Shown: piece after piece, positions 24,230-33,440 of the stretch | Position numbering within the stretch: the stretch's first letter is position 1 | How the letters are laid out: every line of letters starts with the position of its first letter | DNA from: Rhodoplanes tepidamans | GTDB taxonomy: Bacteria; Pseudomonadota; Alphaproteobacteria; Rhizobiales; Xanthobacteraceae | Length of the DNA: 64,000 bases | Direction of reading: 5' to 3' | Assembly (NCBI RefSeq): GCF_030813915.1 | Contig: NZ_JAUSUJ010000014.1 | Location: 124,001 to 188,000, forward strand | Notes under the pieces: model-generated | The model's database searches: none | The model's input: only the letters and a program-made list of their open reading frames with translations | Told to the model about the DNA's origin: nothing | Made by a program: the position numbers and the translations under genes

Positions 24230-25600
24230 TCACCCGAAGAAGGTCAGATACGGCCCGTTCTCGGCGAGACGCTGCACGTAGAGGGCGAGCTCGCGCATGT
24301 GATAGTCGCCCCACATGGTCGCCTCGCCGCACGGATTGGCGCGGCCCGGCGGCACGTGGTCCCAGCCGTTGGGGCGGTGATACTGGCTGTGCAGCACCAG
24401 CCCCTGATGGTTCGGGTCGATGCTCAGATAGCGGTCGGACAGCAGCGTGCGCAGCACCGTGAGGCCGGCTTGGCGGTAGCGCGCCGCGTCGTCGCGGCCG
24501 GTCGCCTCGCGCCACGCGCCGAAACGCAGCAGGCCCTGCGCCGCGATGGCGGCGGCCGAGGAGTCGACCGGCTCGACGTCGTTCTCGGGCTCGGACTCCT
24601 TGTTGTACACGTCCCCGAGCTTCGCCAGGTCCGGCGCGCCCGTGTCCCAGTAGGGAATGCCGTCGGTCGCCGTGTGGGCAATGTAGAAGTCGCAGGTCGC
24701 CGCCGCCGCCTTCTCCATCATGGCGATCACGTCGGCCTTGCCGCCGAACGCCTCGACCTCCGCCTCGTCGAGCGTCTCCATGAACTCGAGCAGCTCGGCA
24801 TAGCCGGTGATCGCCCAGGAGAGACCGCGCGTCCAGGTGGAGAAGCCCGAATAGCCCTGCTGCGTGCCGACACAGCGGAAGGCCCGGCTGGCGGTGTTGA
24901 AGATCGCCTCGTGGGCGGTGCGGCCGCGCACGTCGTAGATGTCGCGGCCCTCGCCGTAGAACACGCCGTACTGGGCGGTGGTGCGGGCATGGGCGATCAG
25001 CCGCCCGAGCAGCGGGATCACCTGGTCGCCCTCGCCCTTCATCACGTGGCCGAGCTGATGGGCCAGCGCCAGCACGCGCAGCGTCCGCATGGTGTCGATG
25101 AACAGCGAATGCGGCCCGTTGAACGACTGGATGTAGCCGTAGCCGTCGCCGAGCTCGGTCCAGCGATGCGCCTGCACGGCACCGGAGCACTTGAGCGCCA
25201 GCTCGAAATATTCGAGCTGCCACGGGTCCTCCTCGATGCGGCCCTCGTTCACCAGCCGGCGCAGGTTTCCGTAGGTCGAGATCTGGTTGAAGCCGTGGTC
25301 GTGCACGCCGAAATGCGTCACGTGCACGGGCATGTCGGCGCAGGTGCGGTCGAGGCCGAGCGCCAGGAAGCTCTCGTCGCCGGTCGCGTCGAACTGCAGG
25401 ATGGCGCTGCCGAACTCGAAGCCCTGCGTCCAGTCGGTCCAGCCGCGCGGCTTGTACTCGCCCGCCACCGTGTGCACGGGCGCGCCGGCGGCGCGGTCCA
25501 TGGTCCGGTCGATGGCGACGATCTTGCCGGCGGAGAGATCCCACATGCGACGGATCGCCGGAAGAAGGTCGTTCGGCGTCAGTGCGGTGTCGATCTTCAT
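24230..25600 (-). CDS. Glycoside hydrolase family 88-type unsaturated glucuronyl hydrolase
   Basis: 456 residues, no signal peptide, so cytoplasmic. GH88 enzymes hydrate and release the unsaturated uronic acid left by polysaccharide lyases. The two catalytic Asp positions are recognisable: VHDHGFNQI (HDLGF in known enzymes) and SLFIDTMRTLRVL (IIDTMMNL-like). Further GH88 landmarks are GYSGFSTWTRGLSWAI and DSSAAAIAAQGLL. ATG 25600 (MKIDTAL) is chosen because the upstream open frame is repeat DNA. Context with KDG kinase and aldolase genes fits uronate breakdown. The protein is longer than the typical 380-400 residues. Confidence 0.78.
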   Translation of the reverse strand: MKIDTALTPNDLLPAIRRMWDLSAGKIVAIDRTMDRAAGAPVHTVAGEYKPRGWTDWTQGFEFGSAILQFDATGDESFLALGLDRTCADMPVHVTHFGVHDHGFNQISTYGNLRRLVNEGRIEEDPWQLEYFELALKCSGAVQAHRWTELGDGYGYIQSFNGPHSLFIDTMRTLRVLALAHQLGHVMKGEGDQVIPLLGRLIAHARTTAQYGVFYGEGRDIYDVRGRTAHEAIFNTASRAFRCVGTQQGYSGFSTWTRGLSWAITGYAELLEFMETLDEAEVEAFGGKADVIAMMEKAAAATCDFYIAHTATDGIPYWDTGAPDLAKLGDVYNKESEPENDVEPVDSSAAAIAAQGLLRFGAWREATGRDDAARYRQAGLTVLRTLLSDRYLSIDPNHQGLVLHSQYHRPNGWDHVPPGRANPCGEATMWGDYHMRELALYVQRLAENGPYLTFFG

Positions 25601-25637
25601 GAGCGTTCGCCCCTGTTTGGCGTGGATTTCTGATTCG

Positions 25638-25725
25638 CCATGGCCGGCCTCGTGCCGGCCATCCACGACCTTCGGCCGATGCCACACGAGCAGACGTGGA
25701 TGGCCGGGACAAGCCCGGCCATGAC
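25638..25725. repeat. Twin-hairpin repeat, family A copy 2
   Basis: Hairpins ATGGCCGGC-CTCGT-GCCGGCCAT (25640-25662) and ATGGCCGGG-ACAAG-CCCGGCCAT (25700-25722) with CCACG/CGTGG spacers. Relative to copy 1 the stem bases differ in pairs, so pairing is kept. It lies between the GH88 and KDG kinase genes. Confidence 0.8.
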
Positions 25726-25778
25726 GGTGGGGAGAGGCGCTCGCGCGTGGGGCGTCCTGCCGCAAGCGCGGCGCCCGT

Positions 25779-25839
25779 GGCGCGCCCCCTCGCCGGCCCG
25801 AGCGCCGCTCGGGCGCCCTCTCCCACGAGGGGAGAGGGT
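25779..25839. repeat. CTCTCCC-type repeat fragment (family C)
   Basis: The stretch GCGCCCCCTCGCC ... CCCTCTCCCACGAGGGGAGAGGG contains a hairpin with CCCTCTCCC and GGGAGAGGG arms at its end and GCCCGAGCG/CGCTCGGGC at its start. It matches the right half of the repeat at 59791-59931. It stands directly beside family A copy 2, so 25601-25853 is filled by repeats and no gene. Confidence 0.65.
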
Positions 25840-25853
25840 CAGAAAGGGAAATG

Positions 25854-26957
25854 TCAGCGGATCACCCGGGCGCCCTTGCCCTTCATGATCGCCTCGACCT
25901 CCTTGACGTTGACCATCGAGGTGTCGCCCGGCGTGGTCATGGCGAGCGCGCCGTGGGCGGCGCCGTACTCGACCGCCGCCTGCGGGCCCTTGCCCTCCAG
26001 GAAGCCGTAGGCGAGACCGGAGGCGAAGCCGTCGCCGCCGCCGACGCGGTCGTAGATCTCGAGGTTCTCGCGCATCGGCGCCTCGTAGAACTGCCCGCCG
26101 GCCCAGATGATGGCGCCCCAGTCGTTGAAGGTCGCGGTCCTGGCGTTGCGCAGGGTCGTCGCGGCGACCTTGAAGTTCGGATACGCCTTTACGGCGGCCT
26201 CGATCATCTTCTTGAAGTTGACCGGGTCGATCTTGGAGATGTGCTCGTCGAGACCCTCGACCTCGAAGCCGAGGCAGGCCGTGAAGTCCTCCTCGTTGCC
26301 GAGCATCACGTCGACATACTTGGCGATCTCGCGGTTGATCTTCTGCGCACCCGCCTTTCCGCCTTGGCTCTTCCACAGCGAGGCCCGGTAGTTGAGGTCG
26401 TAGGAGACGATGGTGCCGTATTTCTTGGCGATCTGCACCGCCTCGATCACGGCCTCCGAGGTGTTCGGCGCCAACGCAGCGAAAATCCCGCCGGTGTGGA
26501 ACCAGCGCACCCCCTCCTCGCCGAACAGCCTTTCCCAGTCGATCTCGCCGGGCTTGATCTGCGACGCGGCGGAATGCCCCCGGTCGGAGCAGCCCAGCGC
26601 GGCGCGGACCCCGAAACCCTTCTCGGTGAAGTTCAGGCCGACGCGGGTGTTGCGGCCGATGCCGTCGAACTCGCGCCAGAGGATGTGCGAGGTGTCGACC
26701 CCGCCCTGCATGATGAAGTCCTCGACCAGCCAGCCGAGATCGTTCTGCGGCAGGGCGGTGACGACGGTCGAGCGCTTGCCCCAGCACTTGCGCATGGCCC
26801 GGGCGACGTTGTACTCGCCGCCGCCCTCCCACACCTGGAAGCTGCGCGCGTTGCGCACGCGGCCGAAGCCCGGATCGAAGCGCAGCATCACCTCGCCGAA
26901 GGAGGCGCAGTCCCACCTGGTCTCGGTGGCGGGCCGGATCTTCAGAATCTCGGTCAT
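25854..26957 (-). CDS. kdgK: 2-keto-3-deoxygluconate kinase (PfkB family)
   Basis: KdgK phosphorylates 2-keto-3-deoxygluconate to KDPG. The 367-residue product is a PfkB-type sugar kinase: SFGEVMLRFDPG at the start, the substrate segment GGGEYNVARAM, DLNYRASLW in the middle and the C-terminal catalytic motif DRVGGGDGFASGLAYGF with the base Asp in GGGDGFASG. It is somewhat long for the family. It is 12 bases downstream of the aldolase gene. KDG versus another keto-sugar acid cannot be decided from sequence, but the aldolase next door supports it. Confidence 0.82.
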   Translation of the reverse strand: MTEILKIRPATETRWDCASFGEVMLRFDPGFGRVRNARSFQVWEGGGEYNVARAMRKCWGKRSTVVTALPQNDLGWLVEDFIMQGGVDTSHILWREFDGIGRNTRVGLNFTEKGFGVRAALGCSDRGHSAASQIKPGEIDWERLFGEEGVRWFHTGGIFAALAPNTSEAVIEAVQIAKKYGTIVSYDLNYRASLWKSQGGKAGAQKINREIAKYVDVMLGNEEDFTACLGFEVEGLDEHISKIDPVNFKKMIEAAVKAYPNFKVAATTLRNARTATFNDWGAIIWAGGQFYEAPMRENLEIYDRVGGGDGFASGLAYGFLEGKGPQAAVEYGAAHGALAMTTPGDTSMVNVKEVEAIMKGKGARVIR

Positions 26958-26969
26958 GTCTCGTGCCTC

Positions 26970-27641
26970 TTACTTGCCGCGGATGGTCCGGATCAGCGCG
27001 ATGGTGTCGCGCACCCTGGTCTCGATACCCTTGTAGTCCTTGGCCTCGAGCAGCTTCTTGGTGATCAGGTTGGAGCCGATGCCGACGCAGACGACGCCCG
27101 CCTCGAACCAGGCGCGCAGCGACGCCTCCGAGGCGTCGACGCCGCCGGTCGGCATCAGGCGGGTCCACGGGCACGGCGCCAGCACCGCCTTGACGAAGGC
27201 GGGACCGCCGACGATGTCGCCCGGGAAGATCTTGACGATCTCGCAGCCGAGCTCTTCCGCCTGATTGATCTCCGACATGGTGCCGCAGCCGGGGCTGTAG
27301 GGAATCTTGCGACGGTTGCAGACCTTGGCGACGTCGGGGTTGAGCAGCGGGCCGACCACGAACTTGGCGCCGTTGGCGATGTAGAGGCCGGCGGTCGGCG
27401 CGTCGACCACCGAGCCGACGCCCATGATCACGCTGGGATCCGCCTTGGCGAAGTGGCGGGCGACGTCGAGGAAGACCTGCGAGGCGAAGTCGCCGCGATT
27501 GGTGAACTCGATGCACTTGGCGCCGCCGTCGGCGCAGGCCTGGATGACGTTCCGGCAGACCTCCGTGTCCGGATGATAGAACACCGGGATCACCCCCTGG
27601 TCCATCATCGCCGCCAGGACGGTCATGCGATCGTGTGCCAT
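26970..27641 (-). CDS. eda: KDPG/KDPGal-type aldolase
   Basis: The 223-residue product belongs to the Entner-Doudoroff aldolase family, which cleaves KDPG to pyruvate and glyceraldehyde 3-phosphate. Visible are the start GVIPVFYHPD, the Glu-containing strand CIEFTNRG, the Schiff-base Lys in ANGAKFVVGPLLNP or IVKIFPGD, the phosphate loop PTGGVDAS and GVGSNL-like GIGSNLI. ATG 27641 has a GAGGAG Shine-Dalgarno. It heads the operon; kdgK follows after 12 bases. Confidence 0.85.
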   Translation of the reverse strand: MAHDRMTVLAAMMDQGVIPVFYHPDTEVCRNVIQACADGGAKCIEFTNRGDFASQVFLDVARHFAKADPSVIMGVGSVVDAPTAGLYIANGAKFVVGPLLNPDVAKVCNRRKIPYSPGCGTMSEINQAEELGCEIVKIFPGDIVGGPAFVKAVLAPCPWTRLMPTGGVDASEASLRAWFEAGVVCVGIGSNLITKKLLEAKDYKGIETRVRDTIALIRTIRGK

Positions 27642-28306
27642 GTCATTCGTCTCCTCGACCGGTGGCGACGGACGGGCCGGCCGCCGCGCGGAGCCCGCCG
27701 TCGATGAGTGTCTCCGGACGCCCCGAATGCGTGTCGCCGTGCCCGGCGCCGCCGAGCTGCTCGGTGGCCATTGGCATGCCTGGTGCGGCGTGAACAGGCG
27801 GAAGGAGCGGCCGATCCGGCCGGCGGGACTCGACCCGACGGCCAAGTAACTGTCTAGTTACAAAACCATCGGGGCGGGGCGATCGTCAAGATGCGAGCTG
27901 TTCCCGGAACGCAGACCGGGACCACGGCCCGGCATGGCTGCGAGAGACCGGCCGGAGGTGCGCCGCCGGCCGGCCCGCCGGGTCGGGACCGAACGTGCCG
28001 ACGGTCGCGAGTCCGACGCGCCTGGGGCCTGTCCCGGCCCCTGCGTCTGGCGGCCGGCCGCGGCGCGGCGTCGTGCCGCGGCGGCGCGGGCTGCCGTCTG
28101 GAGCCCGTCGCGGCGACTGGAGTAGCCCGGCCGCCACGCCGCCGAAATGCCCCAATTCCCACTTGGCGCTACTGTAACACCGCGGAACGCGGCCCTTTCT
28201 AGGCATGTTAAGGTTAATGCTGGCGAATTTTCGCTAAAGTTTAATTCAAATTGACGGTATTCATTCCTTAACGAATATTAACAACAACTGAAAAATGGAG
28301 AGGGAC
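27642..28306. other. Long divergent control region, no gene seen
   Basis: 665 bases between the aldolase start and the plus-strand gene at 28307. It holds an inverted repeat at 27846-27861, a GC-rich stretch of simple inverted repeats (about 28020-28110) and an AT-rich stretch (28200-28300) with several TTAA tetramers. Frames open across it lack protein-like composition. Confidence 0.55.
27846..27861. promoter_or_regulatory. Candidate operator of the uronate operon
   Basis: GTAACT and AGTTAC form a perfect inverted repeat around GTCT. It lies 205 bases before the aldolase start in an otherwise GC-rich region. Dyads of this size are typical of GntR-family operators that often control uronate genes, but no such regulator is in the window. 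Confidence 0.4.
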
Positions 28307-29221
28307 ATGTCGCGCAGCACTCTCGTGTCTGCCACCGAGACGTCGGTGGCCGGCACCCCTGAACGCGCTCGGACCGGGGGCCTCTCGACCGCGTTCGAGC
28401 GGACGCCACCGAGCCGGGCCGCTTCCGAGCCGGTGCGACACAAGCGGCACGGCACCGCCGCGCGCCCGTCAGCCGAGACGTCCGCCGACAAGGTGCTGCG
28501 GGCGTTCAACACCTGGTCGTTCAAGCGCGAGCAGCCGGAGAACCCGCACCTGCTGATGCAGGTGGTGACGACGGCGGTGGCGCGCGGCGAGCCGCTGCGC
28601 TTCGTCATGTACTGGGGCAAGGGCCCGCGCTGCAGCATCGGACCGGAAGACCTCGAGTGCCTCGATTTCGTCGGCGGCATGATGGCCCGGATCCGCGAGG
28701 TCCACACGGCCGGCGCCGCCGTGACGCTGATTCTCACCGACACCCACGCCCGCCACAACGGCCACCCGGAAGAGAGCATCGACGCCTACTTCGCCGCGAT
28801 CGCGGCCGAGGCGGCGCGCCGCGGCTTCGCCACCTGCCGCCTGTCCGGCCTGGTCGCCGCCGCCGGCGAGACCGCCGTGGCGGCCGACGACGCGCCGATG
28901 CCCGAGGACGTCCTGGAGAGCCTCGCCGCGAGCGCCGGAAAGTGGTACCGTGGCGCCGGCACGGCCGAGGATGGCGCGCGCGCCTACTACACGATGAACA
29001 TGGTGGAGCGGCGGGCGGTCGAGATCGCCTTCCCGGGCGCGATCTTCGCCACCTTCAACGGCAGCAGGCTGCGCTGCCTGTTCCCGGCCCGGATGCCCAT
29101 CTTCTACATGTATTCGCTGCGGCGCGGCGTCGCCGTGAAGCCGTGGTTCCTGCCCGCCGACCAGGAGCTGTGCGAGCCCGACGCCTGCCGCTGCCGCACC
29201 CCCGAGGCGATGCCGGACTGA
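28307..29221 (+). CDS. Unrecognised enzyme-like protein, faintly isonitrile-synthase-like
   Basis: 304 residues. The first 55 are low-complexity and Thr/Arg-rich; the rest is a compact domain. Conserved-looking segments include LRFVMYWGKGPRCSIG, REVHTAGAAVTLILTDTHARHNGHPEESI and YYTMNMVERRAVEIAFPGAIFATFNG. The order (PvEF-like strand, acidic pair, PGA-vTLI-D strand) recalls DIT1/PvcA isonitrile synthases, but the match is distant and I do not claim the reaction. The C-terminus has three Cys (CEPDACRCR). ATG 28307 is preferred over ATG 28295 because GGAG is then 6 bases upstream. A DMT exporter gene follows after 57 bases, suggesting a make-and-export pair. Confidence 0.7.
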   Translation: MSRSTLVSATETSVAGTPERARTGGLSTAFERTPPSRAASEPVRHKRHGTAARPSAETSADKVLRAFNTWSFKREQPENPHLLMQVVTTAVARGEPLRFVMYWGKGPRCSIGPEDLECLDFVGGMMARIREVHTAGAAVTLILTDTHARHNGHPEESIDAYFAAIAAEAARRGFATCRLSGLVAAAGETAVAADDAPMPEDVLESLAASAGKWYRGAGTAEDGARAYYTMNMVERRAVEIAFPGAIFATFNGSRLRCLFPARMPIFYMYSLRRGVAVKPWFLPADQELCEPDACRCRTPEAMPD

Positions 29222-29278
29222 CGGCTACGCGGCCGCGCGCCACGGCCACGACACAGAGAGCGACAGAGAGACCACGCG

Positions 29279-30328
29279 ATGACCGGCTCCGCACCCGCCA
29301 CACCCGCGCGGACGGCCGCGCCGACGGCGGCGCCGCCCGCGCCGGCGCCGCCGCGCGTCGACAACGTGCCGCTCGGCATCCTGTTCATGGTCTGCTCGAC
29401 CGTGATGTTCGCGCTGTCGAGCGCGCTCGCCAAGTGGCTGGTGGCGATCTATCCGGTCGGCGAGGTGATGGCATTCCGCTCGCTCTCGTCGCTGCTCGTC
29501 TGCTCGGTGTTCGTCCTGCCGGTGACCGGACTCGCGGTGTTCCGGACCAACATTCCGGGTCAGCACATCGCCCGCGGAACGTCGCAGGCGATCTCGCAGA
29601 CCCTGACGGTGCTCGCGGTGTCGATGATGCCGATCGCCGGTGCCATCGCGATCGGCTTCTCGGCGCCGCTGTGGGCGGCCCTCATCTCGGTGCTGTGGCT
29701 GCGCGAACGAGCCGGCGGGGCGCGCTGGACGGCGTTGCTGGTCGGCTTCGCGGGCGTCCTCGTCGTCACCGAGCCGGGCGCGGATTCGCTGCAGCTCGGC
29801 GCCCTGTTCGCGCTCGGCAACGCCATCATGTACGGCAGCGTCACGGTGGCGGTGCGCGGCATGACCAAGACCGAGTCATCGAACACGCTCCTGATGTGGC
29901 AGCTCCTGACCATGTCGGTCTGCCACGCCGGCCTGCTGCTGTTCGGCTTCCGCATGCCGACCGCCGTTGACGCGGTTCTCCTGGTCGGCATGGGGATCGC
30001 GAACACGATCCAGCAGTATTGCTGGACGAGGGCGCTGTCTCTCGGCCCGACCACGGCGGTCTCGCCCTTCTACTACATGAGCCTCGTCTGGGCGATGCTG
30101 CTCGGCTTCCTGGTGTGGGGCGACCAGCCGACCCTCGCCCTGCTCGCCGGCTCCGCCATCGTCGTCGCCTCCGGCCTGTTCCTGCTCTGGCACGAGGCGC
30201 GTGCGAAGCGCGCCGCCAAGACGGCCGTATCCGCTGCAGTGGCCGCGGCAGTGGCCGCAGCGTCGGCGCCGCCGCACGGCCTCGTCCGCGGCGCGACCAG
30301 CGTGCCGGTGGTGTCGGCCGGGCGCTGA
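29279..30328 (+). CDS. DMT-superfamily (EamA) transporter
   Basis: 349 residues with a Pro/Ala-rich cytoplasmic N-terminus (1-30), about ten transmembrane segments (31-305) and an Ala-rich tail. Two EamA repeats are visible; the first ends near GVLVVTEPG and the second near GSAIVVASGLFLLWHEA. EamA proteins usually export small metabolites or amino acids. It is 57 bases after the unrecognised gene and likely cotranscribed. It converges on the c-di-GMP gene with 15 bases between stops. Confidence 0.88.
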   Translation: MTGSAPATPARTAAPTAAPPAPAPPRVDNVPLGILFMVCSTVMFALSSALAKWLVAIYPVGEVMAFRSLSSLLVCSVFVLPVTGLAVFRTNIPGQHIARGTSQAISQTLTVLAVSMMPIAGAIAIGFSAPLWAALISVLWLRERAGGARWTALLVGFAGVLVVTEPGADSLQLGALFALGNAIMYGSVTVAVRGMTKTESSNTLLMWQLLTMSVCHAGLLLFGFRMPTAVDAVLLVGMGIANTIQQYCWTRALSLGPTTAVSPFYYMSLVWAMLLGFLVWGDQPTLALLAGSAIVVASGLFLLWHEARAKRAAKTAVSAAVAAAVAAASAPPHGLVRGATSVPVVSAGR

Positions 30329-30343
30329 CCCGACAGCGTCAGG

Positions 30344-32989
30344 TCAGGCCGCGACGATGCGCTGCTTCGGCCAGTTGGCGATCAGGGTGGCGACCTCGTC
30401 GATCGGAAGGGCGCGGCTGAACAGGTAGCCCTGCGCCTCGTCGCAGCCGAGCCGGGCGAGCACCTCCTGCTGGCGCGGCGTCTCGACGCCCTCGGCCGTG
30501 GTCGTCATGCCGAGCGCGCGGGCCATGTGCACCACCGCCTGGACGATGGCGACGTGATCCGATTCGTCGTCGAGATCCATCACGAAGGTGCGGTCGATCT
30601 TGATCTTGTCGAACGGGAAGCTGCGCAGATAGCTCAGCGACGAGTAGCCGGTGCCGAAGTCGTCCATGGCGATGCGGATGCCGGCCTGCTTGAGACGCCG
30701 CAGGATGCGCAGCGTCTTCTCGCTGTCGTCGAGGAACACCCGCTCGGTGATCTCCAGCTCGAGCCGTCCGGCCGGAAGGCCGGTCGCGGCCAAGGTCCGC
30801 TCGATCATGTCGACGAGGTTCGGAGCGGAGAGCTGCACCGGCGACAGGTTGACGGCGACCTTCAGCTCCTGCGGCCAGCGCACCGCCTGCCGGCACGCCT
30901 CGGCCAACGCCCACTCGCCGAGCGGCAGAATCAGGCCCGAATCCTCGGCGACCGGGATGAACACGTTGGGCGGCACCATGCCGTTGTCGGGATGGCGCCA
31001 GCGGGTCAGCGCCTCGAAGCCCGTCACGGCACCGCTGCGCAGATCGACGATCGGCTGATAGTGGAGCTCGAGGCGGTCGCGGGCGATCGCCTCGCGCAGA
31101 TCCATCTCGACGTGCCGGCGGTCGTTGACCTCCTTGTTCATGGAGGCATGGAAGAACTTGTGGGTGCCGCGGCACTCCGCCTTGACGGCGTAGAGGGCGA
31201 GGTCGGCGGCCATCAGGAGATCGTCGGCGTCGCGGCCGTCCTGCGGTCCCACCGCGATGCCGATGCTGACGCTCGGGCAGATGTGGTGCCCGTCGATGTC
31301 GCAGGGCTGCGCGATGGTCTCGACCAGGCGGTCGGCCATCGCCTCGAGCGCGTCGCGCGACTCGACCGGCGAGACGACGACGGCGAACTCGTCGCCACCG
31401 AGCCGGGCGAGCACGTCGGTGTCGCGGACCGCGCCGCGCAGGCGGCGGGCCGATTCCTGCAGCAGCCGGTCGCCGATGCGGTGGCCGAGCGTGTCGTTGA
31501 TCACCTTGAAGCGGTCGAGGTCGAGGAACAGCACGGCGAAATCCGGCACCGGCGCGCCCTCGGCGGACACGCCGCGCCCGACCTGGTCGAGCGCCGAATG
31601 GAACACGCGGCGATTCGGCAGCCCGGTGAGCGGATCCTCGGCGGCGAGACGGGCGACCCGCGCCTCGGCCTGCCAGCGCTGGGTGATGTCGGTGAGGGTG
31701 TGAATGAAGCTGCCGTCCGGCAGATAGGCGGTGCGCACCTCGAGCACGGTGCCGTCGGGCAGGATGCGCTCGCTCACGGTGACGCGACGCGTGCCCCCCG
31801 ACGAGGAGTGATCGACGGCCGCCCGCGGCGGCACCACGATGTCGCGCAGCTTGCCGTGGCGGGTCGTCCGCTCGGCGAGCTCGTCGAGGCGTGGCGGGTG
31901 CTCGGCGAGTTCGGGCGGCAGGTCGAGGAGCTCGGCGCAGCGCCGGTTGATCACCGGTATCTCGTGATCCCGCGTCACCAGCATGATTCCCTGGCTCATG
32001 TGCTCGAGGGTCAGCCGGAGCTGCTCGCTCTTCTGCACGGCCCGCGCCTCGGACCGCAGGATGCGGTTGACGGCGGCGAGGATCAGGATGGTGAGGAGGA
32101 GGCCGACGACGACGTGGAGCTGCAGCGTCGACATCGCGTTCTGGTAGATCTCGGCCTTGTCGACGCCGACGCTCACCCACAGCGGATGCCCCCTCACCTT
32201 GCGGATGGTGACGAGCCGCGTCTCGCCCGTGTCCGGGTTCTCGACATCCAGGGTGGCGTTGACGCCGGCCACGATGGCCTTGTGGATCGGACCGCCGCGC
32301 AGATCGGTGCCGAGCGCGAAGGCACCGGACGAGCCGCCGCTCGAGCGCACCATGCCGTCGCTGCCGATCAGCGAGATCGAGGCAGAGCGGCCGAGGTCGA
32401 TCTTGTCGTAGAACTGGGTGAGATGGTCGGGATCGAGCGAGGCGACGACCACGCCGGCGAAGCTGCCGTCGGTGTTGACGAAGCGGCGGGTGAACTGGAC
32501 CGACCACTTGCCGCTGATCCGTCCGACCAGCGGCTTGGAGATGAACAGCGCGTCGTCCGGGTTGTCGATGTGGACGCGGTAGTGCTCGCGGTCGGAGAGA
32601 TCGGTCGGCGGCGCCGGCTGCGGCCCGGCATTGGAGGCCCGCATGATCCCGTTGGCGTCGATGATCGCCACCTGGACGATGATCTCGCTCAGCACGTCGG
32701 TGGTCGCGACGATGGTGTGGTAGTCGGTCGAGTCCTTGCGGGTCTCGATGCTGCTCCGCATGTAGAGGAGCGCCTTGTCGATCTCGCCGATCGAGCGCAG
32801 CACGTTCTCCTCGAACACCATCGCGAAGTTCTGGTTGGTTCGTTCCGCCTCGCGCTCGTCCGCCCGGACGCCCTCGTAGTATTTCCAGGCGATGCCCGTC
32901 CACAGCATCGCGATGATGACGAGACCGAAAATGGCCGAGCTCCGCCGCTCGGCGATCAGCTTCGGCAATTGGAGGATCGGCAGCGTCAT
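30344..32989 (-). CDS. Membrane CACHE-PAS-GGDEF-EAL cyclic-di-GMP protein
   Basis: 881 residues. Transmembrane segments lie near residues 18-38 and 290-310, enclosing a periplasmic dCACHE sensor domain. A PAS-like domain (about 330-440) follows. The GGDEF domain (about 455-615) has an intact RLGGDEF and the inhibitory RxxD site (RDTD) five residues ahead. The EAL domain (about 625-880) keeps FEALTRW, NLSPVQL, EITERV, DDFGTGYSSL, KIDR and AEGVE. Both cyclase and phosphodiesterase sites therefore look functional, and ligand sensing probably sets their balance. Confidence 0.93.
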   Translation of the reverse strand: MTLPILQLPKLIAERRSSAIFGLVIIAMLWTGIAWKYYEGVRADEREAERTNQNFAMVFEENVLRSIGEIDKALLYMRSSIETRKDSTDYHTIVATTDVLSEIIVQVAIIDANGIMRASNAGPQPAPPTDLSDREHYRVHIDNPDDALFISKPLVGRISGKWSVQFTRRFVNTDGSFAGVVVASLDPDHLTQFYDKIDLGRSASISLIGSDGMVRSSGGSSGAFALGTDLRGGPIHKAIVAGVNATLDVENPDTGETRLVTIRKVRGHPLWVSVGVDKAEIYQNAMSTLQLHVVVGLLLTILILAAVNRILRSEARAVQKSEQLRLTLEHMSQGIMLVTRDHEIPVINRRCAELLDLPPELAEHPPRLDELAERTTRHGKLRDIVVPPRAAVDHSSSGGTRRVTVSERILPDGTVLEVRTAYLPDGSFIHTLTDITQRWQAEARVARLAAEDPLTGLPNRRVFHSALDQVGRGVSAEGAPVPDFAVLFLDLDRFKVINDTLGHRIGDRLLQESARRLRGAVRDTDVLARLGGDEFAVVVSPVESRDALEAMADRLVETIAQPCDIDGHHICPSVSIGIAVGPQDGRDADDLLMAADLALYAVKAECRGTHKFFHASMNKEVNDRRHVEMDLREAIARDRLELHYQPIVDLRSGAVTGFEALTRWRHPDNGMVPPNVFIPVAEDSGLILPLGEWALAEACRQAVRWPQELKVAVNLSPVQLSAPNLVDMIERTLAATGLPAGRLELEITERVFLDDSEKTLRILRRLKQAGIRIAMDDFGTGYSSLSYLRSFPFDKIKIDRTFVMDLDDESDHVAIVQAVVHMARALGMTTTAEGVETPRQQEVLARLGCDEAQGYLFSRALPIDEVATLIANWPKQRIVAA

Positions 32990-33440
32990 CGGATTGGTTT
33001 TGCGTCTCTTAACGGTGCGCCCTCATCTTTTTCTACCGCTGTTGCTTCCGGCTTAACGGTGCGTGGCCGGTTCGAGTCTTAGATAATTTGGACTTAAACC
33101 AGGTACTTTGGTACGGCCCGGCAAACTAAAGTTATCGTGTTGATTGAAAGCGGAATTCCGGCAACCCCGAAATCCTCGTCGCGCGCCGCGTGCGGCCCGC
33201 GGGCCGCCTGCGCGCCGCCGGCCGGCGTCCGCTTCATTTCGCTGTCCGAGACAGGGCCGAGCCGCCGGCCGCCGGCCGCGGACCGGCGTCGCGGCAGCCG
33301 CGCCGGAGCCGGTCCCGGCCGATCCTCGCGCGACCCTCCGGGCGAGCGCCAGGCGGCCCGGCCTTGGCCCGAGGATTGCTTTCTTTGGAGGCGCCCTCGT
33401 GTCCATTCCGCGTTCTCCCGAGATCAAGGACTTCCGACCG
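32990..33440. other. Divergent control region between c-di-GMP gene and ABC operon
   Basis: 451 bases with no credible gene. 33060-33150 is AT-richer (TTTAAACC, AAAGTTATCG) and 33180-33400 is GC-rich. The promoters of both flanking genes must lie here, but no consensus box stands out. Open frames spanning it are not protein-like. Confidence 0.5.

Noticed and set aside
28190-28215. GGAAC-N17-TGTT before the unrecognised gene
   Set aside because: It has one mismatch in the -10. It was kept only as a possibility.
28268-28282. TTAA-N6-TTAAC, a CtrA-like site
   Set aside because: The spacing is 6, not 7, and the region is AT-rich, so TTAA tetramers occur by chance.
30527-33082. Long plus-strand frame opposite the c-di-GMP gene
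   Set aside because: Composition is shadow-like and the minus strand carries intact GGDEF and EAL motifs.
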